DNA from: Membranipora membranacea
Lineage: Eukaryota; Bryozoa; Gymnolaemata; Cheilostomatida; Membraniporidae
NCBI GenBank assembly: GCA_914767715.1
Contig: OU612074.1
Coordinates: 19,764,062-19,828,061, forward strand
Direction: 5' to 3'
DNA length: 64,000 nucleotides
Shown: one piece after another, positions 50,597 through 60,910 of the stretch
How positions within the stretch are numbered: the stretch's first letter is position 1
How the letters are laid out: each line of letters starts with the position of its first letter
The notes under the pieces: model-generated
Databases searched by the model: none
Told to the model about the DNA's origin: nothing
What the model saw: only the letters and a program-made list of their open reading frames with translations
Program-made: the position numbers and the translations under genes

Positions 50597-53500
50597 ATGG
50601 GTGACGAAGTTGTGGACATAACCGAGGGTTTATCGACTCAGACCGAGGAGTATTCCGGAGATCAACATGATCACGTGAGTGAAGAGCAGATGAGACTTGG
50701 TGGACTTAAAATCATCTCAGCTATAGAAGATGGACAACATGAAAATCCTGCTGGAAATGGTACAAAGATAGCCATCACAACACCGGGAAGTGATATAAAT
50801 ACAGACCAATTCTTTGTTGCCACTAGCCAGGGAATATTTCCTGCTGAACAGCTCACTGATACTGCTGGAGGACAATCTTTAAAAAACTGTATTATCATTC
50901 AAGATCAAGCTGCATTTGACAATTTAAATCTAACAGGATTGAGGGCAGTAGGTGTGGGTTCTAATCCACTGATAGCTTCCGCTCAAGTCAATGAAAGACC
51001 CAGGACAATCTCTAAGTATCAATGGGATGAATCAGTGTATGATGATGTCTTGCCAGTAAGATGTAAGAACAAAAATGGGGAGTTACACAAAAACAAATTT
51101 GGATCAGGTAAGAAGATCATGACATGATGATGGACTCTTCTTAGTCCTAATCATGAGTATTGGCTGCCCGTTTGTCAGTAAGCCTAAGGCCAATACCAGG
51201 CTTTATCAATGTTAATTGAAATTGGGAGAGTAAGTGATAACACTATAACAGTAATTTCTTTACCATAGTTATTATAATAATTCTTAGTTTAAAAATCAAA
51301 GGAAGGTGGGTGTTGAAATGAATAGATAATCAATTCATGTTTTGTGTTGCAGGCGGTCGAGGCAAATGTATTAAGTGTGATGGCCGATGGTTCACACCTA
51401 CAGAGTGGGAAGCCTACTGCGGAAGGTAATATTCTAGTTCGTAAATATGGCAGTGTCCAATCTTCTGATTCTTGGAGTTATCTGTATTGTAAGTTTTGTT
51501 TAACAATGTAGGCCTACAGGGGTGGATGGAATTCATACAAACATCTGAAGTTACAGAATGTTCAGATCAAAGATTCAATCTCGGCTGCACTCCCTGACCC
51601 CTTAGCTATTAGTATTACAACAACATGTATGTAATCTGAGTGGTTGCTTACTTATTAATAAGCCACATCAAAGAGTATCAAACAGTTAGTTATATTAGAT
51701 CAGTAGCAACCTAGGAGAGTTCAATCTGATCTAGCTTGAAATTATTTGATAGGATTTAGGATTTGGCCGATTAGTCCGAGACATTATTCGCTTTAATTTG
51801 ACCAAATTTGAATGGTGTACCAAACTCTGAAATCATAGTGCATTGTTTTATTTCTGATTACAGAGCTAGTAGTAAGGACTGGAAGAGGAGTATTAGATAC
51901 GGAGGCAGACTAGTTAGTTGTCTGATAGAGGATGGGATACTTCAGCCACACGCTGGATGCTGTACATGTGCCGCGTGCTGCGATGATGAAGAAGCTGTGA
52001 GTTTCATCAAATAAAAAGACCTACAAAAACGATATTCGATTCGTGTTTCACCCGCTTTGCCATAGTAATGATTAAGGCATACCACGGGGCACAATTACTA
52101 ATTGAATATATAAAGTGATTTATGAGTACAGATACAGTTAGTTCGGACTCTTTAATTCAGACAAATGTTGGACTGGTCAGCTGAAACTTGGTTCAGGCTT
52201 TGGTTAATAAGGCTTTTTAATGATACATAGAGGGCTTACACCAATGGCAGATCTTAGCTGCTCATTTTTATCAGCTGGTCAATGAAACATCACTAGATAA
52301 CATGAACCAAACAACTACCTGTGATTTTCTCCACATAGATATTCATTGTTGTTGTTTATATACAGAGTGGGCCTATAAGACTGTTTACACCTTATCGGAA
52401 GAGACGACCCCCATCTCCTGGTTCTCTAGCACAGAAAGCTGCTAAGAAGCGTAAGAAAGGTTAATATTTGATATGTTAACCATGAACACAGTGAGCTGGT
52501 TCGATTCACAGTACCCTACAGGGTGAAAGTTGTTATTGGATTTTAAATTTTACTATTTTATTTTGCTAATTACAAAATACCTTAATATTAATTCCATTAT
52601 TTATTTGGATTTTTGATACTCCTAATGATGGAATTTCATATTCGAAATTATTGCTGTCACTTAATTGCACTATTCTTGGCATGGTCAGGAAAATAAGTTT
52701 TGTGTTTTAACTGACTTCGGTATTTGGAGAAACTTGGCTTTTTGGCTTGAAAATGACTCAATGATTCTGAGACATTTTCTGTAGTGTGAGACTGAACAAG
52801 GAGTTGTACAACTCCTTGGACTGAATAATGAGTAGCTCAATAAATGTCCAGTCCTCATGTATGTTACAGACATGATGGCTAAAGTTATATCAGAGAATAC
52901 CATCACAACGGAGACAGTCCATGTGAAAGATGCTGATGGCAATCTAGTAGGTAAGTTTCCAAACTTAAAAATCTGAAAATCTGCATTCAGCTGGCTGAAA
53001 AACACAACATACTTTAGAACCAGAAATTATAGCATTGTATTTATTTTAAAATACGTTATTTCCAAGATGTTCTCACTTTGAGTTACTACCCGCTTAGTCC
53101 ACAGCCTTGTACTACTGAATCTATATATGAGGGGTAACCTTTCTTAGGTTGGTAAGACAATGGTTACTACTGAATAAGATCACGTGACACAACAGGACAC
53201 AGTAAATGCTTATCCTTGACTGCTATTACTGATGATCGTTCCAGCAGACATCTGTATTGGCATATAATTAAGAGCTGCGGTTACAAATTAACAGCTCATT
53301 AACCTTTTTATTCTATGGCCCTCTCGATCATACAGAGTATCAAAGAAAGGTAGCAAGATTGACTTTCTGAAGATTGTTTCGCCATTTGTATTTATGAAAT
53401 ATATGACCCAATGTAAAACTGTAGATGTCTTTTTTGTGGTTGCTGTTATTGATGGTCGCTCACATAGACATCTATATTGATACACTATTATTTTATTCTA

Positions 53501-56500
53501 AGAGATGCAGTTACACATTAACACTGGTAGTGCCGGTGTTACTGAGACTACATCAGTGAGCAGTAAGAACTCTGTAGAGACTTCTTCACCATCAGCTGCT
53601 GAACAGCAGTGTGACGACGATCTGGAGCACTGGGATAAACTAGAACAGGTTAGACTTTTTATATCAAACAGCTCTTTAAATGTACAAGCTGCCTTGTAAC
53701 AACCTGATGGCCGCGGTAAGCCTATCTAAATAAGCTTTGGTAATGGTGTTAAGAGAGGATCAATTCTGTTTTATAAACACATTGGAATTTTGATAAATTT
53801 CCTCCTCAGATAATATGTGTATGACTTGGAAGAGGATACCAGGTGATGTTAGCATCAACCTAGCCGAAGCAGCTATACTCTACTTGGGCTGTAAATCTAA
53901 CATTTGCCAGCTGGCGTCTGATCTCAATACCTAGTCATCAGAGTATCATGCATCTTCTACTTCATTCACATTCCTCCATACAGAAGCTGAACTCCTGATA
54001 TAGAATTAACCTCTCCCTTAATCATACCCACGATGGTCTTGTTATCAGTAGCTTAAATTTTTCCCATATTGGTGGCATTCTTATATCAATATTCTGATAC
54101 CAAATTCCAAGTGGTGGGGTTGTAGTTGATCATGGAATGCCACTAGTAGCAACTACAGCCTAGTAAGAGCAATTAAAACCATATTACTGCTCTATTGGCT
54201 AAGATCAAAGTGTCACTTCCAATGGGCGATTAGTACCTGATTCAGTTTTAACAGCTTGCTGTTCACTAATACAAGAGGTCCTCTATGGCCTCACCTCTAG
54301 GATGCATTCTAGTTTTCTAGGATGCATCACACTCCCAGTAAGAAGATTTCGGGCAACTTGCGTCCCTCCCTCTGGTTATAAACATAATGATGATTCTACC
54401 ATGACCATTATGATCATTGTTCCAGATGGCTGAGAATCTTGCGCAGCAGGTAAAGGAGCTAAAGAAGATGATATGTACAGCTCGTAATCAGACTGTTATA
54501 ACTCGAACTACTCTACTGGAGCAGCAAAGGGAAAAGTTTGACAAAGAGAAAATACAGGTATGGCTCTTGTGTTAACAGATCATGCATTTTAGAAAAAAAA
54601 ACCTTTCATCTAATTGAAGATGATATGTTGTCCTTATGTCTTCGAAGAAACTATGGTTTGCTCTCGTTTAAATAGTACACCGTCACTGCCAACCATAACC
54701 CAAAGGGCTTTGCTTTGATTGAGAGCCAACAGCCCAATTGTAGCAACATTAGCTTCTACAATCTTACCTTGTTGTATGAGCAGCCAACTTGTGATCATGT
54801 GACCGACTTTTGTTCTTTTACCTTCTGTTTGAGCTAGAAAAAACTCACCCCATCATCAACTCAAACCAATTTGTCTCAATATGACATATGCATAGTTAAT
54901 TGGTTGCCCGATGGCCTTCTTACTCGGTGGGTTATGCCAGGGACTCATATTTGACCGTCAGAATATTTAGTACAACTAATGTTTCAAACCTCCGATGTAG
55001 ATCATTGCACACGATATACTTGTCTGTTTCAGGCTGTGAACTCAGCTCGATTAGCGTGTCAGCTACAGGTTACGAGAGCACTAAACGATCTCAGTAAGCA
55101 AACTGATATGAGCCAGACACAGATAACACTGGAGCAGGTCAGTATTATACTACACATGTATATATTATATATTTACTGATGTATTATACTACATACAAAT
55201 GTATATATTTATCTCTCTCTCTCTCTCTCTCTAAAGTTGTTCCCAGTTTACCTGGAACTGGAGATTTCCGTTTTGGATCTAGTATAGACCCTCAAATTGT
55301 GCGAGGGATAGCTGGTAGTATCATTCCCCGCCCCAGGGGGAAAGTGGTGGATAATAGAATGTTACTACCAGCTATCCCTGGCAATCTTTGAGCGCCCAAA
55401 CTATATCGAATCTGAATGTGGCCTGTACACATCCTTAATTAACACTTCAAGCTGAAATACAGAATCTTAGTACTGATGCACTGTTCTCAGGCGGACCACT
55501 CCGTATATTGATTTAATTAGTCACTAACCAATGTATTGGCTCTGACTGGTCGGGTTGGATAACAGAGCCAATGCCAGGCCGTATACAGATCACTCCACCT
55601 TATTCGAACCTGTGGGGACCTTCAAATTTTGTCCCAATTAAGCAGAGATTGAGTTATGTGACATTAATATGTGTTGAAATTAGGCTGACTGGACCAATGT
55701 CTTTTGTCTGAACTGACAGGAGTTTGAAATATAAAGTTTGAGTTAAGAACAGTACACTGTAGTATTTTTTTGAAATTTTCGATTTCTGACTCAACTAACT
55801 TTATTGCGCTATCCAGGTGAGATAACAATTGCACAGACTTAAGCTGTAGCTCCACGTAACGATGTAATCACAGGCCGATGGCATATCTAGACATGCTAGG
55901 CCGATCTCACACTGCTACACAGGCCTATGAGTTATTACTCGATGGTTTAGTGAGTTATAATGGGGTAATAAACCAGGTGCCTAGATTGACCAATTAACTC
56001 CCTCAGTTCAATCGATTGACCAATGATATTTAATGGGCGTGTTAACAAATGACCGGATATAGTGTCATATTAAATCCGGGTCTTTGTCACTTAGAATCTT
56101 CACCAAATAAAATTTCATTCTTCTGTAAAATTGAGTTTCCTATGCTATACTATGGATGTCATGTCAGGACAGCTTCCATTTCCAAGTGATACAGCTATTA
56201 CCTTCCATATTTTCACTACAGCACCACTCCTATCTTTGTAGTTATGGTCTTTTTTATCATAAATAGGAGGATGTGATTTAACTACAGATATTATCAACTC
56301 CTCCATTTTTGATAGCCTGTCACGATTTGATAGATGACGTGTTTAACCGCGTAATTATTTAAGCAAGCAATCAACAACCAATCAGCATAGAGGATCGTCT
56401 AGATCACTCGGGCAAAAGACCAACAAGTTCGATGTCCACTTAACACGAGTAATCACTCGTGCAGATCCACCGATTAACCACTCGTGACCCCAAATCGATG

Positions 56501-56869
56501 TAAAAATCGTTACGTGGAGCTACAGCTTTATGTGGTGAGGTGCTGTATTCATAAACAGGCCATGACCACCTCAGAAAAGGCACTTTCAGTACAGTACTAT
56601 ATGGCCCTTGGCATTGAACCCCCTCACTCGACCAATCAGAGCCAACACATTGGCTTATGGTCATGTCCATAGCTGTTAGATATTTCTGCATATCTATATT
56701 TGAAAATAGGTTATATTTCACTCCTACTGAACAGGCAGTTCACTCATTTTAATCGGCCAATCATAGACCATCTAACAAATGACATACTATTATTGTTCTC
56801 ATTGACTTGCAGGTAGAAGAGGAAGATGTACCGACTTGTAATCTAGATGCTGTAGATTCACCCAAATAA
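50597..56869 (+). CDS. DEAF1: DEAF1-like SAND-domain transcription regulator lacking MYND
   Basis: Nine exons: 50597-51107, 51353-51425, 51864-51996, 52366-52459, 52870-52950, 53503-53648, 54426-54557, 55033-55137 and 56813-56869, all in phase, 443 residues. The SAND DNA-binding domain spans about 152-222: [39 protein letters not shown] and the hallmark KDWK (199-202) in [14 protein letters not shown]. The DEAF1-type Cys cluster [11 protein letters not shown] and [14 protein letters not shown] come next, then a nuclear-import-like KKRKK (to 270). Residues about 335-425 look coiled-coil ([15 protein letters not shown]...[13 protein letters not shown]). DEAF1 proteins bind TTCG-type sites in the nucleus. 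Known animal DEAF1 ends in a MYND zinc finger; here the protein stops at [12 protein letters not shown] without one. GMEB-type SAND proteins also lack MYND and have coiled coils, so that class is the main alternative, but the SAND and Cys-rich tail fit DEAF1 better. Confidence 0.85.
54187..54384 (+). mobile_element. U2 snRNA-headed SINE, copy B (5'-eroded)
   Basis: Starts near ctctattggctaagatcaaa and retains the body words tcacctctaggatgcattct, ggatgcatcacactcccag and gggcaacttgcgtccct. It inserted into intron 6 of the DEAF1-like gene, and its U2 5' end is incomplete. Confidence 0.75.
55209..55234. repeat. (TC)n microsatellite
   Basis: A ctctct tract just left of the hairpin at 55,291, in intron 8 of the DEAF1-like gene. 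With the following aaag it mimics a splice acceptor. Confidence 0.9.
55291..55392 (+). ncRNA. long imperfect hairpin, pri-miRNA-like (candidate)
   Basis: The left arm agggatagctggtagta (continuing tcattc) pairs with gaatgt then tactaccagctatccct on the right: 23 bp with one mismatch around a 30-nt loop. Pairing extends outward with ctcaaa/tttgag and ttg/caa, broken by small internal loops. The size (about 102 nt) and intronic position suit a microRNA precursor; a MITE is the alternative. The same DNA is open in one frame ([20 protein letters not shown]), but splicing from exon 8 in phase would hit a stop, so I did not include it as an exon. Confidence 0.4.
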
Positions 56870-57201
56870 CCAGCCAGGCAATTTATCACCCATCTACTAC
56901 CTATCTACTATTCAGGAGATGGAAATGACCAGCCAGACAATCATAACCTCCCTAACTACTATCTATCTAAGAGATACAAAGTGTCCACTACTTTACATAG
57001 CATGTCAAGAATCAGATTTCTTTTGTAGTCGGCCAGCCCACATAACATTTATATAATAATATTAAGTTGCCTTTGAAGCTCCTCTTACTTTGAGGAGCAT
57101 AAATGTACATAAATTTTCATCACACTTTCCATGTAAATACATCATGCAAAAATGTCAGAAAATCTGCACTGTAAATTTTTCTGTTTAGACTCAACTAGAT
57201 G
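56870..57201. other. 3' region of the DEAF1-like gene
   Basis: Likely 3' UTR. It contains a small stem-loop, gctcctc-ttacttt-gaggagc, near 57,078-57,098. No canonical AATAAA was seen. Confidence 0.45.
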
Positions 57202-57450
57202 TTATAATATAATATAATTCCATCGGAAAAGGCCATGATTTACCTGAGTTTCTCTCATCTGCTCTACCAAGTTGGCGCTACCTAGAATTGTACACCAAGT
57301 TAAATGCAAGGTAACACTTAGTCCAATGTGAGTTAGTGGCATTACATTATCAACCACAATACCACTCTTGCCACTAACTTGCACTGGAGCCGTCTGAGCA
57401 CTTAGACCATAGGTAACACTATATTTTAGTACCTGCATGCATCTCTCCAT
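57202..57450 (-). CDS. hypothetical protein or first exon, unrecognised
   Basis: An 82-codon ORF whose ATG sits in a strong initiation context (caccATGG). The opening reads MERCMQVLKYSVTYGLSAQT, later VDNVMPLTHIGLSVTLHLTW and NLVEQMRETQ. A donor (ACTCAG|GTAAAT, GT at about 57,241) follows Gln, so the last residues may be intron and the gene may continue leftward. A possible short second exon lies near 57,190-57,150. Its start is 103 bp from that of the plus-strand ORF at 57,554, suggesting a bidirectional promoter. I do not recognise the family. Confidence 0.45.
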   Translation of the reverse strand: MERCMQVLKYSVTYGLSAQTAPVQVSGKSGIVVDNVMPLTHIGLSVTLHLTWCTILGSANLVEQMRETQVNHGLFRWNYIIL

Positions 57451-57553
57451 GGTGCTTCACTCATAACTTCCGGGTTAAATGATCAATCACCTTCTTACTT
57501 TCGCATTATACCTGTGAATATTTCCGATTACACTGAAGTGTAAAGTTGCAAGG

Positions 57554-57787
57554 ATGTATGCGCATAACTTCCTGAGATATAGCCTGTTGAAATATGCTGC
57601 TCCGGTTTTGTGCATTTGCTTGTTTTTTTGGCTCCCTGCCGGACACATGAGTTCTCACAACATAACGTTATTTCAGAAGATCACTTCCAACAAAGTCAAA
57701 CAATTATATAAGCAGGAAACTAGGTTTTCGATTCCAGGGGAAATTATTTTATTAGCTCAATCTGTAGTGAGCCATTTTGATAAATGA
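57554..57787 (+). CDS. hypothetical small membrane protein or first exon
   Basis: A 77-codon ORF with one hydrophobic segment at residues about 14-27 (APVLCICLFFWLPA), preceded by [14 protein letters not shown] and followed by a polar Lys-rich tail. The head-to-head position with the minus-strand ORF at 57,450 supports a transcribed start, but the coding call is weak. It could be the first exon of a gene whose later exons are at 59,692 or 60,487. Confidence 0.3.
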   Translation: MYAHNFLRYSLLKYAAPVLCICLFFWLPAGHMSSHNITLFQKITSNKVKQLYKQETRFSIPGEIILLAQSVVSHFDK

Positions 57788-58519
57788 CTTAGACTGTTTC
57801 TCCTCCAGTCATCATGCCAAATCCAGGAGTCAAGGTCATTCCAAGATTTACCATCAACATGAAACTTGGTGACAATAATTAATTCACTGATGGTCATTTA
57901 AATTATTCTGTTCCAAATGATTTCAGAAACCGATCATTATATTCTGGTTTCTGCTGTGGTGTCGACGATTGCTAACTTACAATAAGGATGCGGCCAAAAC
58001 ATTGACAATTGTTTTTTTGCTATGCTTATTCTCTGCATATTTGATGATTGGTCAGTAATACTCTATGCCAGAAAATTCCCAACTTCCTTTGGTTATTATA
58101 ACAAATATAAATTGACTACTAAAAACGGTACCTGGAGTCGTCTTGTCATTGACATTATGAGGACAACTCCAAGCCTGCTTAACTATAATGTCAATTCATA
58201 TTTTTTCTTAGTTGTCTTAAGCCGAGTTTACACAGAGGAAACTCGCAACCTGGAAACTTTGAGAAACCTTTGGAAACTTGTAGTGGAAATTTGCGGTGGA
58301 AACTTGCAGTTGCCCATCTGTTTACACACAGGCAACCATCTGCGCTTGATAGTGTGATGAATGAATGCAAACTGATGCTAGGACTGAACAGACTGCAGGA
58401 TTCTTTTGAATCATTGTGAATTGTGATTGGTGAAATAATTAAGCCACACCCAGTTGCCAGCAACAGTTGCTTGAATTGCAACACTGCTGCATTCTGGAAG
58501 CTTGAATTGTGGATTGTAG
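57788..58519. other. no gene seen
   Basis: No exon that I can support. The segment about 58,214-58,340 repeats the words ggaaact, gtttacac and gcaac in direct and inverted orientation and may be a degraded DNA-transposon remnant. Confidence 0.4.
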
Positions 58520-58734
58520 ATCGCTTCTCAGCCTATTGGCTAAGATCAAAGTGTCATGGCTTATGGCTGAATAGTGCCTGTTTCAGTTCCTGGCAGCTTT
58601 CTGCACACTCATGATTAGGAGGTCCACCATGGCCTCACCTCTTGGATGCATTCTAGCTTGCTAGGATGTATCACACTCCGGGCAACTTGCGTCCCTATTT
58701 AGGGGCAGCCCACCCTCTGTTTTGTCATAAACAG
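58520..58734 (+). mobile_element. U2 snRNA-headed SINE, copy C, with likely target duplication
   Basis: Begins exactly at the U2 5' end: atcgcttctcagcctattgg then ctaagatcaaagtgt. It carries the full shared body and ends ttttgtcataaacag. The flanks are ggattgtag (58511-58519) and ggattgtgg (58735-58743), a 9-bp duplication with one mismatch. This is the best-preserved copy and fixes the element's 5' boundary at U2 nucleotide 1. Confidence 0.85.
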
Positions 58735-58851
58735 GGATTGTGGACCGCACTCTGAGTTAATTCTTGGATTGTGACTTGCTAGCCAGCAGCTTAATACAGG
58801 CAAGTGGCTGATACATAGTATCACTTATAGCAGACCTTCTCAGCGGCAGGT

Positions 58852-59545
58852 CCCAGGTTAAATCCTTAGGTAGGAGACCAGGTTAAATCCTGAGGTACGA
58901 GACTGGGTTTAATCCCGAGGTAGGTAACCAGGTTAAGGTCTGAGGTTCCGGGTTTAGGCCCGAGGTAGGAGACCAGGTTAAATCCTGAGGTACGAGACTG
59001 GGTTTAATCCCGAGGTAGGTGACCAGGTTAAGGTCTGAGGTTCCGGGTTTAGGCCCGAGGTAGGAGACCAGGTTAAATCCTGAGGTACGAGACTGGGTTT
59101 AATCCCGAGGTAGGTGACCAGGTTAAGGTCTGAGGTTCCGGGTTTAGGCCCAAGGTAGGAGACCAGGTTAAATCCTGAGGTACGAGACTGGGTTTAATCC
59201 CGAGGTAGGTGACCAGGTTAAGGTCTGAGGTTCCGGGTTTAGGCCCAAGGTAGGAGACCAGGTTAAATCCTGAGGTACGAGACTGGGTTTAATCCCGAGG
59301 TAGGTGACCAGGTTAAGGTCTGAGGTTCCGGGTTTAGGCCCGAGGTAGGAGACCAGGTTAAATCCTGAGGTACGAGACTGGGTTTAATCCCGAGGTAGGT
59401 GACCAGGTTAAGGTCTGAGGTTCCGGGTTTAGGCCCGAGGTAGGAGACCAGGTTAAATCCTGAGGTACGAGACCGGGTTTAATCCTGAGGGGGGAGACCA
59501 GGAGAAATCATGAAGTACCTGACTGGGTTCAATCCCGAAGTATCA
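58852..59545. repeat. 95-bp higher-order minisatellite built from about 24-bp subunits
   Basis: Units start at 58876, 58971, 59066, 59161, 59256, 59351 and 59446, exactly 95 bp apart; the last is divergent. Each unit is four related subunits: gaccaggttaaatcctgagg, gactgggtttaatcccgagg, gaccaggttaaggtctgagg and gggtttaggcccgaggtagg. The core ggttaaatcc/ggtttaatcc resembles a tRNA B-box. Units 3 and 4 share an aggcccaagg variant. The left edge, caggtcccaggttaaatcc, looks like a founder subunit. Confidence 0.97.
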
Positions 59546-59691
59546 GCAGGAGATAACCCATCATTGAGGCAAAGCAGGTGAGATCATTAGTCTCATTCCT
59601 GTGACTTTACAAACTGGAATCACTGTACTTATATCATGCAAATAACCAAGTCGAATCCTATTTGTGCTCAAGGTTTGCTTCTCTTTTGCAG

Positions 59692-59741
59692 CTAAAGAAG
59701 AGCCAACACAGATCAAGAAAGACAGCCTAGATACCAAATAA
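59692..59741 (+). CDS. possible terminal exon
   Basis: A strong acceptor (tctcttttgcag) precedes CT|AAA GAA..., which reads AKEEPTQIKKDSLDTK and a stop. The preceding gene is unknown; the ORF at 57,554 is a candidate. Only an AATACA-type hexamer follows. Confidence 0.25.
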
Positions 59742-59927
59742 TATACATGAATACATTGTATCATTTTATTATTCGCGAACAGTAATTAAAAGTCTTATTA
59801 CGAAATACACATCCGGTTTCTGTTTGTTCTTCTGCATCTGTAAAAGAAAATGAACTGCAATTAGCCTCAAACAAAATCTAACAGTATTTAGCAAAGCCTC
59901 GGGGGTATTGCGACAATTAAACCCATG

Positions 59928-60172
59928 CAGATAGACCCATAACAAATTAGACCCAAACAAAAAAACCCAATACAAATTAGACCCACTACAAACTAGACCC
60001 AGAACAAATTAGACCCAATATATTACGATTGATAAAGACTGCAAAACAAGTCCATACTCATGTGATAGCTATCTCCTGATTGGCCACATTTACACATTTT
60101 GCTTTTTCCAGCCCAATTATTTAGACCCATTGCAATGATTGGCTGAATACAGGTAACCAAATAGACCCAGCA
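59928..60172. repeat. cluster of tagaccca motifs (degenerate about 15-bp repeat)
   Basis: The word tagaccca occurs about seven times, mostly as acaaattagaccca at 14-30 bp spacing between 59,932 and 60,017, with two outliers near 60,122 and 60,162. It is a decayed minisatellite or a motif cluster. Confidence 0.7.
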
Positions 60173-60486
60173 ATTTCTTGGCTATCAGATTAATTTTTGT
60201 ATTTTGCATTCCAGCTATTAGACCACACATAGATTGGAGAGGTTGTCCCCTGTTTATGAATGGGTAGAAAACTTACAAAAATAAAAATATACTTAAAACT
60301 GTTACACTTTGCTTAAAAAATATCATGCAATACGTTTGACAGTTGAAACATGAATGCAGCATTGAAAATAAAAATTAAGCTAAATGACTGGTGTGGCATT
60401 TTTTTCCTCTTTTGGCCATATTTTAAAACAAGTAATTTCATTCAAGGATAATGTTATTATCATAATAATATTGATATTTATTAAAG

Positions 60487-60910
60487 GTGGTCGATTGGAT
60501 ATTGATGAGCGTGCTGTTAGGTACTGGTGAGTGTACGGCTTGTATTTCAATAATTATATTTATATTGACGAGACTAAATGTAAAATGGAAGGCAAGCTGT
60601 GTTATAGTGACAACTGAATGCTCAACATACAACTCGTCTGCAGATGCCAATGAATCTTTTATTGATGGTTAATATTCTATTTGCATAAATATGGTTGGCA
60701 CGTAACAAATTGCTCGACAGAATAATATTTATGTACAGCAAGATTTCTTTTGATTTTTTTGAAAACATTAAGTTGTGAGCTCCTCAGTTCTCTAAGCTCT
60801 TAACCAGGTGATTCAGCGAACACGAAGCAAAGCACCTGACAGGAAAACTAAACGGAACACCACCCGGACTTAAAACCTTTGAGGAGACAAGGCAAGCAAT
60901 GGACGCCTAA
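60487..60910 (+). CDS. 3' part of an unrecognised gene, two exons
   Basis: Exon 60487-60526 (acceptor ttaaag, donor TACTG|GTGAGT) reads GRLDIDERAVRY. It joins in phase at 60,817 (acceptor gattcag) to EHEAKHLTGKLNGTPPGLKT FEETRQAMDA and a stop at 60,908. The junction makes a Cys codon. The peptide is well-ordered, charged and helix-like, which is unlikely by chance. The upstream acceptor cag at 60,805-60,807 would cause a stop, which supports the choice made. The 5' exons were not found; a start near 57,554 is possible. An AATAAA at about 61,240 could end the transcript. Family not recognised. Confidence 0.5.

Noticed and set aside
57078-57098. Histone-type 3' stem-loop (gctcctc/gaggagc)
   Set aside because: Stem and loop sequence do not match the histone consensus and no histone gene is nearby.
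58214-58340. MITE with gtttacac termini
   Set aside because: The inverted words do not form a consistent pair of ends and no target duplication was found.
60805-60876. Alternative terminal exon VIQRTRSKAPDRKTKR from the cag at 60,805-60,807
   Set aside because: Joining from 60,526 in phase gives an immediate stop; the acceptor nine bases later keeps a longer frame.
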